DNA of 28,294 nucleotides, taken from assembly GCA_021204635.1 (NCBI GenBank), contig JAJPZB010000183.1:1-28294 (forward strand). Direction: 5' to 3'. The position numbers and the translations under genes are program-made. The notes under the pieces were generated by a model. It saw nothing but the letters and a program-made list of their open reading frames with translations. It had not been told where the DNA came from and searched no databases. Shown here piece by piece: positions 20,418 through 28,282 of the stretch. Positions within the stretch are counted from its first letter, which is position 1; each line of letters opens with the position of its first letter. This DNA is from Opitutia bacterium. Its GTDB lineage: Bacteria > Verrucomicrobiota > Verrucomicrobiia > Opitutales > UBA953.

Positions 20418-20822
20418 ATGAAATTCTGCGCACATAGTTTTGTTTTCGTTGCGGCGTTGTCGCTTTGCTTTTGCACGCAGTTGCTTGCAGGCGAAGATGT
20501 TTGTCCTCCTGTGGACGTGCCTCTGCCATTTACGCCACCTCCGGTTGAGCCTTTTCCTGTTATTCCTGGGGCATACACGCTGCGGCGCGCCAAGGCCGCA
20601 ATCTGTTTTGGTCGAATTCGTCTCGTGCGAACCGGCGAAGATTTTAAGGTGCGAGTTGTCAGTAGCGGCGAAGATTTGCGCGTGCAGATTGTGAACAGCG
20701 ACGAGAGCGCGATTGGCAAGTGGCATATGACGCGCGGGGGATGTCAGTACAAAGTTCGGCTCGTGACCATTGGAGAGGATTTCACAATCCGTATCGTTGA
20801 TTCCAACCCGGGTTTAAATTGA
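20418..20822 (+). CDS. small exported beta-repeat protein (paralog 2)
   Basis: 134 residues with a signal peptide (SFVFVAALSLCFCTQLLAG, likely cleavage near residue 25) and a Pro-rich linker (about 30-52). The rest is a run of short strand repeats: GRIRLVRTGEDF, KVRVVSSGEDL, RVQIVNSDES, then GKWHMTRGGCQY, KVRLVTIGEDF and TIRIVDSNPGLN. The alternating hydrophobic/polar pattern and the GED turns suggest a small beta-helix or beta-sheet stack. The final PGLN is shared with the convergent paralog at 20867, and the ICFGRI opening is shared with the 5680 protein. It is probably periplasmic. The function is unknown. It faces paralog 3 with a 44-bp gap, indicating an inverted local duplication followed by divergence. 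Confidence 0.8.
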   Translation: MKFCAHSFVFVAALSLCFCTQLLAGEDVCPPVDVPLPFTPPPVEPFPVIPGAYTLRRAKAAICFGRIRLVRTGEDFKVRVVSSGEDLRVQIVNSDESAIGKWHMTRGGCQYKVRLVTIGEDFTIRIVDSNPGLN

Positions 20823-20866
20823 ATCTCGCTCGCTTTTTACCCTATTGCGTGGGCGGGTAGGGGAAA

Positions 20867-21256
20867 TCACGGGTTCAGGCCTGGGATACTGTTGGTGAAA
20901 CGGATTGTAAAGTCCGGCACACCGTCGGAGATAATTTTCACGCGATAGTCTGCGGCGCTATCAACAATTTTCCATTCTCCTGGTTTGTTGGCAACTCCAG
21001 GGGTGAGCTTTGCGTCTAAGTCTGCAATTCCTACCGCGATTATTTTTACGCGAAAATCTTCTCCACTGTTGACGAATTGTATTCTTCCGAAACAGCGCGC
21101 AGCGGCGGCCTTGTTTTTGGACGCCGGCGGTTTCTCCGGTTGGGTGCGTGGGTGCGGCGCCGGTTTGATATGAGCGCCGGAAATATCTGCGGTGGCGGGG
21201 ATTGCGATTGCGAGCGCGCAGGCGCATACCGCGAGGACTTTGTGGGGCGAGATCAT
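20867..21256 (-). CDS. small exported beta-repeat protein (paralog 3)
   Basis: 129 residues from the ATG at 21256 (upstream in-frame starts add a segment before the signal peptide and are not preferred). The signal peptide is HKVLAVCACALAIAIPATA. A Pro/Lys-rich linker (about 30-52) leads to repeats: CFGRIQFVNSGEDF, RVKIIAVGIADLDAKLTPG, GEWKIVDSAADY, RVKIISDGVPDF, TIRFTNSIPGLNP. The layout of signal, proline-rich linker, five strand repeats, central G-x-W and final PGLN is the same as at 20418. It is located just downstream of the tRNA pair on the same strand, beyond a terminator. Export is inferred from the signal peptide; the role is unknown. Confidence 0.8.
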   Translation of the reverse strand: MISPHKVLAVCACALAIAIPATADISGAHIKPAPHPRTQPEKPPASKNKAAAARCFGRIQFVNSGEDFRVKIIAVGIADLDAKLTPGVANKPGEWKIVDSAADYRVKIISDGVPDFTIRFTNSIPGLNP

Positions 21257-21344
21257 GCCGTGCAACTTATGGATGCAATTTAAACGGAGCAAACAAAAAG
21301 AGCCTTGCAGTGAGGTTGCGGGCGGCAATGTGCTTGAATAAAGG

Positions 21345-21370
21345 AAAAGCCCGCAGTTTAGCGGGCTTTT
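21345..21370 (-). terminator. intrinsic terminator after the tRNA genes
   Basis: AAAAGCCCGC / GCGGGCTTTT form a perfect 10-bp stem with a 6-base loop. It lies 4 bp beyond the 3' end of tRNA-Ala. Confidence 0.8.
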
Positions 21371-21374
21371 TAAA

Positions 21375-21450
21375 TGGTGGAGATGAAGAGACTCGAACTC
21401 TCTACCTCGACAATGCGAATGTCGCGCTCTACCAGATGAGCTACATCCCC
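21375..21450 (-). tRNA. tRNA-Ala (anticodon CGC)
   Basis: 76 bases including an encoded CCA end. Acceptor arms GGGGATG / CATCTCC, D-arm GCTCATCTGGTAGAGC, anticodon stem CGACA/TGTCG with loop TTCGCAT giving CGC, and the T-arm with GTTCGAGTC. It reads GCG codons, which suits this G+C-rich genome. Confidence 0.93.
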
Positions 21451-21460
21451 AAAATTTTCA

Positions 21461-21535
21461 TGGTAGGACGCCGGGGACTCGAACCCCGAACCAATTGCTT
21501 AAAAGGCAACTGCTCTACCATTGAGCTAGCGTCCC
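21461..21535 (-). tRNA. tRNA-Lys (anticodon TTT)
   Basis: 75 bases with encoded CCA. Acceptor arms GGGACGC / GCGTCCT (one G-T pair), D-arm GCTCAATGGTAGAGC, anticodon stem GTTGC/GCAAT with loop CTTTTAA giving TTT, T-arm GGTTCGAGTCC. It lies 10 bp upstream of tRNA-Ala, likely in one transcript. Confidence 0.95.
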
Positions 21536-21573
21536 GTTTATACTTCGTCGCCTACCGGCAAAAAAGTTGCGAA

Positions 21574-21602
21574 AATATGTTTTATTGCTTTCGGCAATGC
21601 AA
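21574..21602 (-). promoter_or_regulatory. possible tRNA promoter
   Basis: On the minus strand TTGCAT and CATATT are spaced by 17 bases, with a start point expected about 30 bases before tRNA-Lys. The hexamers are weak matches. Confidence 0.35.
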
Positions 21603-21686
21603 GCCTCTTTTTGCCTAAACTTTGAAATTGCGCGGCGACGCTTTTTGAAACATCGTCGCCCAAAGCACGATTAGTAAAGGCTTCTG

Positions 21687-22487
21687 ATGATTTACAATCC
21701 TAAAAAATTCCTGCTCATCGCGGGACCTTGTTCGCTCGAAAGCGACGAAATTTGCCGCGCGGTCGCGGAGCAACTTGCAGTTTTGCGGGCGTCGATTCCG
21801 CAGTTGAACATTGTGTTCAAAGGCTCTTTCGACAAGGCGAATCGGACATCGCTCACGAGTTCGCGCGGGCCCGGAATCGAGCGCGGACTGGGGCTTTTGG
21901 CAATGGTGAAGCGCGAATACGGATTTCCGGTCATCACAGACGTGCATTTGCCCGAGCAGTGCAAGGTCGCGGCGGAGGTTTGCGACGTGTTGCAAATCCC
22001 TGCGTTTTTGTGCCGGCAGACCGATTTGCTCGTTGCCGCCGCGCAAACAGGGCGGTGTATCAACGTGAAGAAAGGGCAATTTTTGTCGCCGCAGGAAATG
22101 CAGTTTGTCGGCGAGAAACTTTCTCGCGCGGGCGCGGCGGAAATCTGGCTTACCGAGCGCGGAACGGCGTTTGGCTACCAAAATTTAGTGGTTGACATGC
22201 GGTCTTTTTCGATAATGAACCGCCAACATTTTCCGACGATCATGGACGCGACGCACAGCGTGCAACTGCCCGGCGCGGCGGCAGGCGCGTCCGGCGGCGA
22301 GCGCGAGTTTGTTCCGCCCCTCGCTCGCGCGGCGATTGCGGCAGGCGCATCCGGCTTGTTCATGGAGACGCATCCCAATCCGGCAAAGGCGATATCGGAT
22401 TCCGCGACCCAGATTCCGGTTTCCGAGTTGGGCGGCATTGTCGCCGATTGCGTGAAGATATGGGAAATCGTGCGCGGAAAGTCGTGA
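21687..22487 (+). CDS. kdsA: 3-deoxy-8-phosphooctulonate synthase (KDO-8-P synthase)
   Basis: KdsA condenses phosphoenolpyruvate with arabinose 5-phosphate to form KDO-8-phosphate, the precursor of the inner-core LPS sugar. At 266 residues it has the normal length. Motifs: LLIAGPCSLES at 9-19, FKGSFDKANRTS near 44-55, RGPGIERGL near 60, PVITDVHLPEQ near 82, IPAFLCRQTDLL near 104, NVKKGQFLSP near 126, TERGTAFGYQNLVVDMR near 152 and METHPNPAKA near 229. Cys15 in AGPC corresponds to the metal-ligand Cys of metal-dependent KDO8PS (as in Aquifex); the metal-independent E. coli enzyme has Asn there. The gene is divergent from the tRNA pair. Presence implies an LPS-bearing outer membrane. Confidence 0.96.
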   Translation: MIYNPKKFLLIAGPCSLESDEICRAVAEQLAVLRASIPQLNIVFKGSFDKANRTSLTSSRGPGIERGLGLLAMVKREYGFPVITDVHLPEQCKVAAEVCDVLQIPAFLCRQTDLLVAAAQTGRCINVKKGQFLSPQEMQFVGEKLSRAGAAEIWLTERGTAFGYQNLVVDMRSFSIMNRQHFPTIMDATHSVQLPGAAAGASGGEREFVPPLARAAIAAGASGLFMETHPNPAKAISDSATQIPVSELGGIVADCVKIWEIVRGKS

Positions 22488-22521
22488 GACGCGTTGGATT
22501 TTCCTGATCGCCAACAGCGCA

Positions 22522-22571
22522 GGAACGGTTTACAAAGGTAAATCCAGCGAATTTTTCACCGTTCCGTTTTT
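22522..22571 (+). terminator. hairpin with T-run ending exactly at the DUF47 start codon
   Basis: GGAACGGT (22522-22529) pairs with ACCGTTCC (22558-22565), then GTTTTT and immediately ATG at 22572. An inner TTTAC/GTAAA stem sits inside. It could terminate kdsA transcripts or act as a regulatory leader for the phosphate genes. Confidence 0.5.
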
Positions 22572-23216
22572 ATGAGAAATTTCTTCAACAAGTTGATCGG
22601 CAAAGACGACCGATTTTTTGAACTTTTGGAATCGGCGTCGAAAGAAGCCCACGATTCGGCAACCATTCTCGAAACTCTTTATTCCCAGGTCGGCGACAGC
22701 GACGTGTTCGATAAAACGCTCGAAGATCTCCACGTTTGCCGCAAAAAGGCGAAAAAGCTCATCATGGTGATCTCGGAAGATCTTTGCACGAAATTCGCGA
22801 CGCCGATTGATCGAGACGACATCGAGGCGCTTTGCAACGCCCTTTATCGCGTGCCGAAAAATTCGTGCAAAATCGGCGAGCGCCTTTCGATTTGCCCGGG
22901 CAAATTTAGGTCCGACGTCGTGAAAAAGCAGATCTCGATGCTCTGTCAGGCGTCCGGAATTGTCGTCAGAATGACGGGGACGTTGCGTGCGATAAAGCAC
23001 GTGGAAAAAATTCAGGACGATTACGAACTCGTTCAAACGATTGAAGGCGACGCGGACAAACTTATGGTCGGGTTGCTTCGCGCGCTCTATCAAGAAACGG
23101 TTTCGTCCAAGGAAGTCATAATTTTGAAGGACATTTACGAGCGTTTGGAGGACACGATTGATTTTTGTCGCGACGCTGCGAAGATAATTTTCCAGGTTGC
23201 GTTGAAATATTCCTGA
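22572..23216 (+). CDS. DUF47/PhoU-like phosphate transport accessory protein
   Basis: DUF47 proteins are PhoU-like helical bundles usually encoded beside PiT phosphate transporters and thought to regulate them. The 214-residue length is typical. The start FFNKLIGKDDRFFELLESAS is characteristic, followed by long helices such as IEKI-type KTLEDLHVCRKKAKKLIMVISEDL-like segments (about 50-78), the conserved TPIDRDDIEALCNAL (about 77-91) and the last helices with VIILKDIYERLEDTIDFCRDAAKI, where acidic residues could bind metal. There is no Shine-Dalgarno: the ATG directly follows the T-run of a hairpin. It is 34 bp upstream of the PiT gene and surely works with it. Confidence 0.93.
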   Translation: MRNFFNKLIGKDDRFFELLESASKEAHDSATILETLYSQVGDSDVFDKTLEDLHVCRKKAKKLIMVISEDLCTKFATPIDRDDIEALCNALYRVPKNSCKIGERLSICPGKFRSDVVKKQISMLCQASGIVVRMTGTLRAIKHVEKIQDDYELVQTIEGDADKLMVGLLRALYQETVSSKEVIILKDIYERLEDTIDFCRDAAKIIFQVALKYS

Positions 23217-23250
23217 GCGGGAAGGGCAGTCGGCAAATTCTTGTTTTCGC

Positions 23251-24396
23251 ATGACAATTTTCCTCATCGTTTTGTTTGTTGCGCTGGTGTTTGAATACAT
23301 CAACGGCTTCCACGATTCCGCAAACGCTATCGCGACATCAATTTCGACGAAGGCCCTCATGCCGCGGCAGGCCATCATTCTTGCGGCGGTGATGAATCTC
23401 GTCGGAGCGCTTTCGGGCACGGCCGTGGCGAAAACGATTAGCGAGGGATTGGTCGATGCCGTCGCCGTCAACATGCATGTCATCGCGGCGGCATTGATGT
23501 CGGGAATCGCGTGGAACTTGATCACGTGGTGGTTCGGCATTCCGTCGAGCTCGTCGCACACGCTCATCGGCTCGCTCTGTGGCAGCGCGCTTGCGAAAAC
23601 GACGGAGACGGATTTTGCCGAGGTCGCGGCGGCGGCGCGTCACGCGTTGCCGGACGGTTTTGAGCCCGGCGACATCGATTGGAGCGTTCTGTTTTGGTCA
23701 ATCGAAAACGGCACTCGCGGGCTTTGGCCCAAGCTCATTAAGCCGATGTTGCTTTCGCCGTTGCTCGGGCTCGTTTTTGGCGCGATTGTGATGACGCTGT
23801 TTTTCATAATTTTGCGGCGCGCAAAACCGGCGTTCGTGCAATCGCTTTTTAGCAAATTTCAAATCCTCTCGGCGGCGGGAATGGGCTTTGCCCACGGAAC
23901 TTCCGACGCGCAAAAAACCATGGGGATAATAACTCTCGGGCTCGTCGCGGGAACGGCTTCGGGAACATTTGACATGAACCCTGGCTGGCTCGACTTTTTG
24001 AAAAACACGACGGGCGACGTGCCGACGTGGGTGAAGGTCGCGTGCGCGCTCGTCATGGGCGCGGGAACTGCCGGCGGCGGTTATCGAATTATCCGCACCA
24101 TGGGCCACAAAATGGTCAAGTTGCGCCCCGTCAACGGCTTCGCTGCGGAGATAACTTCCGCGTCAATTCTCATCGCGACAAGCCGCATGGGAATGCCGGT
24201 TTCGACGACGCATGTCGTCTCGACGTCAATAATGGGCGTCGGCTTCGCGAAAGATCCGGGGCGCGTCAATCTCGGCGTGATAAAGCGGATTTTGTGGGCG
24301 TGGGCGCTGACGCTTCCTGTGTCAATGTTTTTCGGCTACAACATATACCATTTGCTCGTTTTCCTGCTTCCGCCCATCGAGGGAATTCCGGCGTGA
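23251..24396 (+). CDS. pit: PiT-family inorganic phosphate transporter
   Basis: PiT proteins are inner-membrane symporters for phosphate (as metal-phosphate in bacteria). The 381 residues include an opening helix and the first family signature EYINGFHDSANAIATSISTKAL near 10-33, NLITWWFGIPSSSSHTLIGS near 90, and the second inverted-repeat half with GFAHGTSDAQKTMG near 212 and MGMPVSTTHVVSTSIMGVG near 312. Ten or so hydrophobic helices are visible (for example ILAAVMNLVGALSGTAVA, LLSPLLGLVFGAIVMTLFFII). The ends of the protein are at the expected distance from the signatures. It pairs with the upstream DUF47 protein. No Pho-box could be recognised with confidence. Confidence 0.95.
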   Translation: MTIFLIVLFVALVFEYINGFHDSANAIATSISTKALMPRQAIILAAVMNLVGALSGTAVAKTISEGLVDAVAVNMHVIAAALMSGIAWNLITWWFGIPSSSSHTLIGSLCGSALAKTTETDFAEVAAAARHALPDGFEPGDIDWSVLFWSIENGTRGLWPKLIKPMLLSPLLGLVFGAIVMTLFFIILRRAKPAFVQSLFSKFQILSAAGMGFAHGTSDAQKTMGIITLGLVAGTASGTFDMNPGWLDFLKNTTGDVPTWVKVACALVMGAGTAGGGYRIIRTMGHKMVKLRPVNGFAAEITSASILIATSRMGMPVSTTHVVSTSIMGVGFAKDPGRVNLGVIKRILWAWALTLPVSMFFGYNIYHLLVFLLPPIEGIPA

Positions 24397-24481
24397 TTTG
24401 CCTTAGTCGCCGTTGCCGCGAACGCGATTTCGCCGGGAACAAATTTGCGTCTCCGCCGCGATTTTGAAAAAATTTCGAGCC

Positions 24482-26440
24482 ATGAAACCTTCCGCAATCG
24501 AGTTCGGGTTAGTAAAAATCTGCGCCGCGTCGCCAAAGCTTTGCCTCGCAAACGTCCGCGAGAACGAACTTGAAATCGGCGCGTGCCTGCGGCGATTCGC
24601 AAATGACGGAATCGCAATAGCGGTGTTTCCGGAGCTCTCGCTGACGGGGCATTCCTGCGGGGATTTGTTTTTCCAAACGCAGTTGTTGCGAGAGAGCGCC
24701 CGCGCCGTGGAAAGCCTCGCGCGCCTGACAGAAAGTCTTGACATCACCGCGATTGTCGGTGCGCCGCTTCTCGTTCGCCAGCGAATTTACAACTGCGCGT
24801 TTGTGCTCGGCGGCGGCAAAGTTCTCGGCATCGTCCCGAAGTCGCACCTGCCGAACACTTGCGAGTTCTACGAAAAACGCTGGTTCGCGCCCGCCGGCGA
24901 GTTGCCGGTTGCCGAGGTGGAATTTGGCGAAAATGGTGGCGTTGTGCCGATTGGCGCGGATCTGATTTTCGAAGCCGAAGGGCATTCTGAATGCGCGTTC
25001 GGCATCGAACTTTGCGAGGATTTGTGGGTGCCGGAGCCGCCGAGCGGGAGGCTTGCAGTCGCGGGTGCGCACATGATTTTCAACCTGTCGGCGAGCGACG
25101 AGGTTGTCGGGAAAACAAAATTCCGCCGCGATCTCGTGAAAATGCAGTCCGCGCGCTGCCTCGCCGCATATGCGTATGCGGGCGCGGGGATAGGGGAATC
25201 CACGACAGACATCGTTTATGCCGGCGAGTGTTTCATCGCACAAAACGATTTTATGCTTGCCGAGACCGAAAAATTTTCTCTCGAAGGCTCGGTCGCCGTC
25301 GCGCAGATCGACCTCGAATTGCTCGCGCACAAGCGCCGGACAAATGCGGAATTTTCCGCGTTGCGGGAAGACGCCTCGGCGAAATTCCGGCGAGTAAAAT
25401 TTAGGCTTTCTTCGTCGCACGTCGCCGTTCCTGCCGAGATTTTCGGCAATGTTTCGCGAACGCCGTTTGTCGCCGACAATGCAGAAATTTTTGATGCGCA
25501 TTGTCGCGAGGCGTTTGATATTCAGGTCTCCGGTTTGATGAGGCGGATTTTGCACACGCGGGCAAAGCGCGTTGTCGTCGGCGTCTCCGGCGGGCTCGAT
25601 TCTGCGCTCGCGATACTCGTCGCACGCGAGGCATTTTTGCGGCTCGGGAAAGATCCACACGATATCGTCGGGATTTCGTTGCCGGGGCTTGGAACTTCCG
25701 CGCGGACGCGGCAAAACGCTCTCGACCTGATGAAGGCGCTCGGGATTTGCGCCCGCGAGATTTCCATTGTCCCCGCCGTAAAACAGCACTTCGCCGACAT
25801 CGGCCACGACCCGCAAAATTTCGACGTGACCTACGAGAATGCACAGGCTCGCGAGCGTACGCAGGTGCTGATGGACGTCGCGTCGCGGGAAGGCGGGTTT
25901 GTTGTCGGCACGGGCGATTTGTCTGAACTCGCGCTTGGGTGGTGCACTTTCAACGGAGATCACATTTCGATGTATCACGTGAACGCGGGCGTCCCGAAAA
26001 CGCTGATTCGACGCATAATTGCCTGGGTGGCAAAGGAAAAGCGCGACAATGCTCTCGCCGGCGTTCTCGCAGATGTGCTCGATACGCCTATTTCGCCCGA
26101 GCTCAAACCCACGGATTCCGCCGGCGAAATCGCGCAGAAAACCGAAGATCTCGTGGGTCCCTATGAACTTCACGACTTCTTTTTGTTTCACTTCTGTGGG
26201 AATGCGTTCACGCCGGAGAAAATTCTCTTTCTTGCGGAAAAGGCGTTTGCCGGAGTTTATGACGCCGCAACAATTGAGAAGTGGCTGCGCATTTTCATAA
26301 AGCGGTTTTTCTCGCAACAATTCAAACGCTCTGTTGCGCCCGACGGTCCGAAGGTGCTTTCCATAGGTCTTTCGCCACGCGGCGACTGGCGCATGCCGAG
26401 CGACGCCAACGCAGGAACTTGGCTCACGGAATCGCGCTAA
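24482..26440 (+). CDS. nadE: glutamine-dependent NAD+ synthetase
   Basis: NadE amidates nicotinic acid adenine dinucleotide to NAD+. This long form has an N-terminal glutaminase domain that supplies ammonia. From the ATG at 24482 it has 652 residues, normal for the type; the frame is open to 24413 but that part overlaps no family sequence. The nitrilase-type triad is visible: Glu51 in FPELSLTG, Lys120 in VPKSHLPN and Cys178 in ELCEDLW. The synthetase domain begins with the P-loop GVSGGLDSALA near 367, followed by GTSARTRQNALDLMKALG, QARERTQVLMDVAS, GTGDLSELALGWCTFNGDH and the C-terminal lid to QFKRSVAPDGPKV. All key residues are kept. It lies 85 bp after the PiT gene, but no functional link is implied. 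Confidence 0.96.
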   Translation: MKPSAIEFGLVKICAASPKLCLANVRENELEIGACLRRFANDGIAIAVFPELSLTGHSCGDLFFQTQLLRESARAVESLARLTESLDITAIVGAPLLVRQRIYNCAFVLGGGKVLGIVPKSHLPNTCEFYEKRWFAPAGELPVAEVEFGENGGVVPIGADLIFEAEGHSECAFGIELCEDLWVPEPPSGRLAVAGAHMIFNLSASDEVVGKTKFRRDLVKMQSARCLAAYAYAGAGIGESTTDIVYAGECFIAQNDFMLAETEKFSLEGSVAVAQIDLELLAHKRRTNAEFSALREDASAKFRRVKFRLSSSHVAVPAEIFGNVSRTPFVADNAEIFDAHCREAFDIQVSGLMRRILHTRAKRVVVGVSGGLDSALAILVAREAFLRLGKDPHDIVGISLPGLGTSARTRQNALDLMKALGICAREISIVPAVKQHFADIGHDPQNFDVTYENAQARERTQVLMDVASREGGFVVGTGDLSELALGWCTFNGDHISMYHVNAGVPKTLIRRIIAWVAKEKRDNALAGVLADVLDTPISPELKPTDSAGEIAQKTEDLVGPYELHDFFLFHFCGNAFTPEKILFLAEKAFAGVYDAATIEKWLRIFIKRFFSQQFKRSVAPDGPKVLSIGLSPRGDWRMPSDANAGTWLTESR

Positions 26441-26446
26441 GCCCGC

Positions 26447-26552
26447 GCCACCACCAACCCGCATTGTTGCGGCAACCAACCCAAATCTTCTCCACCAACC
26501 CAATTTCCCGCCACTAACCCAAGTCTTCACCACAAACCCACCACAACCAACT
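26447..26552. repeat. degenerate C-rich array (CCACCAACCCAAxTCTT units) in a convergent gap
   Basis: Six or seven imperfect units follow one another: CCACCACCAACCC, CAACCAACCCAAATCTT, CCACCAACCCAATTTC, CCACTAACCCAAGTCTT, CACCACAAACCC, CACCACAACC. The gap separates convergent nadE and the EptA-like gene. No terminator hairpin is visible, so the array may take that role. Confidence 0.75.
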
Positions 26553-26563
26553 CGGGCAGGTGC

Positions 26564-28282
26564 TCAGAGACCTTCCATTGATTTCCAGCGGATCGCGGTT
26601 TCGGCATTCTCGCCAAAGCGGAGCGGACCAAATTCCTTGGCGTCGGGCAACTCGGTTGGGAAGGGCTCGGCGTTGTCGGAGAACAAATCCGCGCGTTCGT
26701 CGTAGTAAGGCGTTTTCAGGCCGAACAGATGCAGGACACTGTTGTAAACGAAGTCTTGCGAGACGGTGGCGAGGCGTTTGTTGTTGCGCGAAAGCGTTGC
26801 CCAGAGCTCCGGATTCTCCGCCTTGAATTTGTCCGAAGCCCAGACGAAAAACAGCACGTGGCGCGTTTCCGGTCTGCGGTATTGCCGCCCCCAAAGCCCG
26901 TCTTCGCCGAGCATGTCTCCGTGGTCGCCGACAAAGATGTACACAGCGTTTTTGTCGCGAAGCGCGTCGATAAATCCGCCGCAAAATTCGTCTGTCGCGA
27001 CAAACGTGTTGTCGTAGTTGTTGATGTTGCATTCGTCTGTGGATTTCAGCCTGCTGTTTGGCTTGAAAACAGCGTGTTTGTCGAAATCGTACCAGATGTA
27101 AGGCGTGTGCGAGCCCTCGCCGTAGTAGAGGTAAAATTGTTGTTGCTTGGGGGCGCTTTCTTTCGCGGCGAGTATTTCGCGGATTTTTGGCAGGAGCGTG
27201 CCTGCAAGTTCTGTCGTGCTGATTTTTTCTTCCAAAGGATTGCAGATTTGTACGACGCCCGCCTCGTGTTCAGAATTGATCGAGTGCGCGGAGAAAAATC
27301 CGCAAGTCGCGACTCCGCTTTGATTCAGCGCGGGAATGAAGGTCGGATGGCGGAACGCGTTGTCCAAAACCGTAGATGGCGAGAGGATTCCGCGCATAGA
27401 AAGAACGGTTTTTACCGAGAACGAGACGCAGATTGGGAACGACACCAAATTGCCGGCTTCGTATTCGCGAAGCATGTTTGGCATTGTGTTTCTCGCGTAG
27501 CCGTTGAATGGCGCATGGTCGGCGCGGGCGCTTTCGCCGATGTGGAGAACGACAATTGGCGCGGAATTGACATGCGAGATTTCCGCCGGCACGCGCGAAA
27601 CTTCCTGCGGTGTATTTTCCAAATCTGCGAGGAGTTCAAACGCAGCGGCATCGCCTGTGTGGTATCGCCATGCGGAATTTAGCGAGGTCAGGACAATGTA
27701 CACCGGCGAAATTGCCGCGCGAAGTTCTAATTGGATTTCTGCGAACGCAGCTACGCCAACAATTAGAACCGCAAAAATTTTGGCGTGTGGCAACTCTGCC
27801 GGAATTTTTCCGATTACCCACGCGACAACAAACATCGCCGCCACAAACGCGAGAAAATTAAAAATCGCACCAAAAGAAAAATAGCTCGCGACTTCTTCCG
27901 GATGCGTGTTCGCACAATCCATGATGAAGCCGTAGTCGATTTCCATTCCGTAGTTAATTTTTAAATACACCGAGAACGCGCAAGGGAGAAAGAAAAGGGC
28001 GATGATAATCCCGCGAATCCAAAGTGGGACTTTTCGCAGAACCGCGAAGAAAAGCGCGAACCAGATGACGGATAAAACCAACCATGCGAAGCGCGATGCG
28101 CTGACGAGTTCCAAGTACGTGGCGGACGTCCCTTCCGGCATTGTTGCGCGCGTCAGCAGAACCGCGACAATGGCGATTGCCACAATAATAAAATGCGGGA
28201 GCAGATATTTGCGGGGATTTGCGACAATGTGGCGCGCATATGCCATCACCACAATTACCTTGCGGGAGAACAAATTTTTCAT
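26564..28282 (-). CDS. EptA-like phosphoethanolamine transferase / membrane sulfatase-fold enzyme
   Basis: Members transfer phosphoethanolamine from phosphatidylethanolamine to lipid A or other glycans; the catalytic domain is periplasmic and zinc-dependent. The 572-residue length fits. Five N-terminal membrane helices are visible (about 29-47 FIIVAIAIVAVLL, 66-82 AWLVLSVIWFALFFAVL, 88-105 RGIIIALFFLPCAFSVYL, 143-160 FLAFVAAMFVVAWVIG, 170-184 FAVLIVGVAAFAEI). The catalytic domain begins with VVLHIGESARADH (zinc ligand Glu250). The expected Thr nucleophile is Thr292 in VKTVLSMRGILS, and VFVGDHGDMLGE-like IFVGDHGDMLGEDG gives Asp and His ligands. The C-terminus is LRFGENAETAIRWKS. Polymyxin-type charge modification of LPS is possible, but the acceptor cannot be read from the sequence. 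Confidence 0.88.
   Translation of the reverse strand: MKNLFSRKVIVVMAYARHIVANPRKYLLPHFIIVAIAIVAVLLTRATMPEGTSATYLELVSASRFAWLVLSVIWFALFFAVLRKVPLWIRGIIIALFFLPCAFSVYLKINYGMEIDYGFIMDCANTHPEEVASYFSFGAIFNFLAFVAAMFVVAWVIGKIPAELPHAKIFAVLIVGVAAFAEIQLELRAAISPVYIVLTSLNSAWRYHTGDAAAFELLADLENTPQEVSRVPAEISHVNSAPIVVLHIGESARADHAPFNGYARNTMPNMLREYEAGNLVSFPICVSFSVKTVLSMRGILSPSTVLDNAFRHPTFIPALNQSGVATCGFFSAHSINSEHEAGVVQICNPLEEKISTTELAGTLLPKIREILAAKESAPKQQQFYLYYGEGSHTPYIWYDFDKHAVFKPNSRLKSTDECNINNYDNTFVATDEFCGGFIDALRDKNAVYIFVGDHGDMLGEDGLWGRQYRRPETRHVLFFVWASDKFKAENPELWATLSRNNKRLATVSQDFVYNSVLHLFGLKTPYYDERADLFSDNAEPFPTELPDAKEFGPLRFGENAETAIRWKSMEGL

Noticed and set aside
21537..21542. TATAAA box directly before tRNA-Lys
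   Set aside because: It would place the start site inside the mature tRNA.
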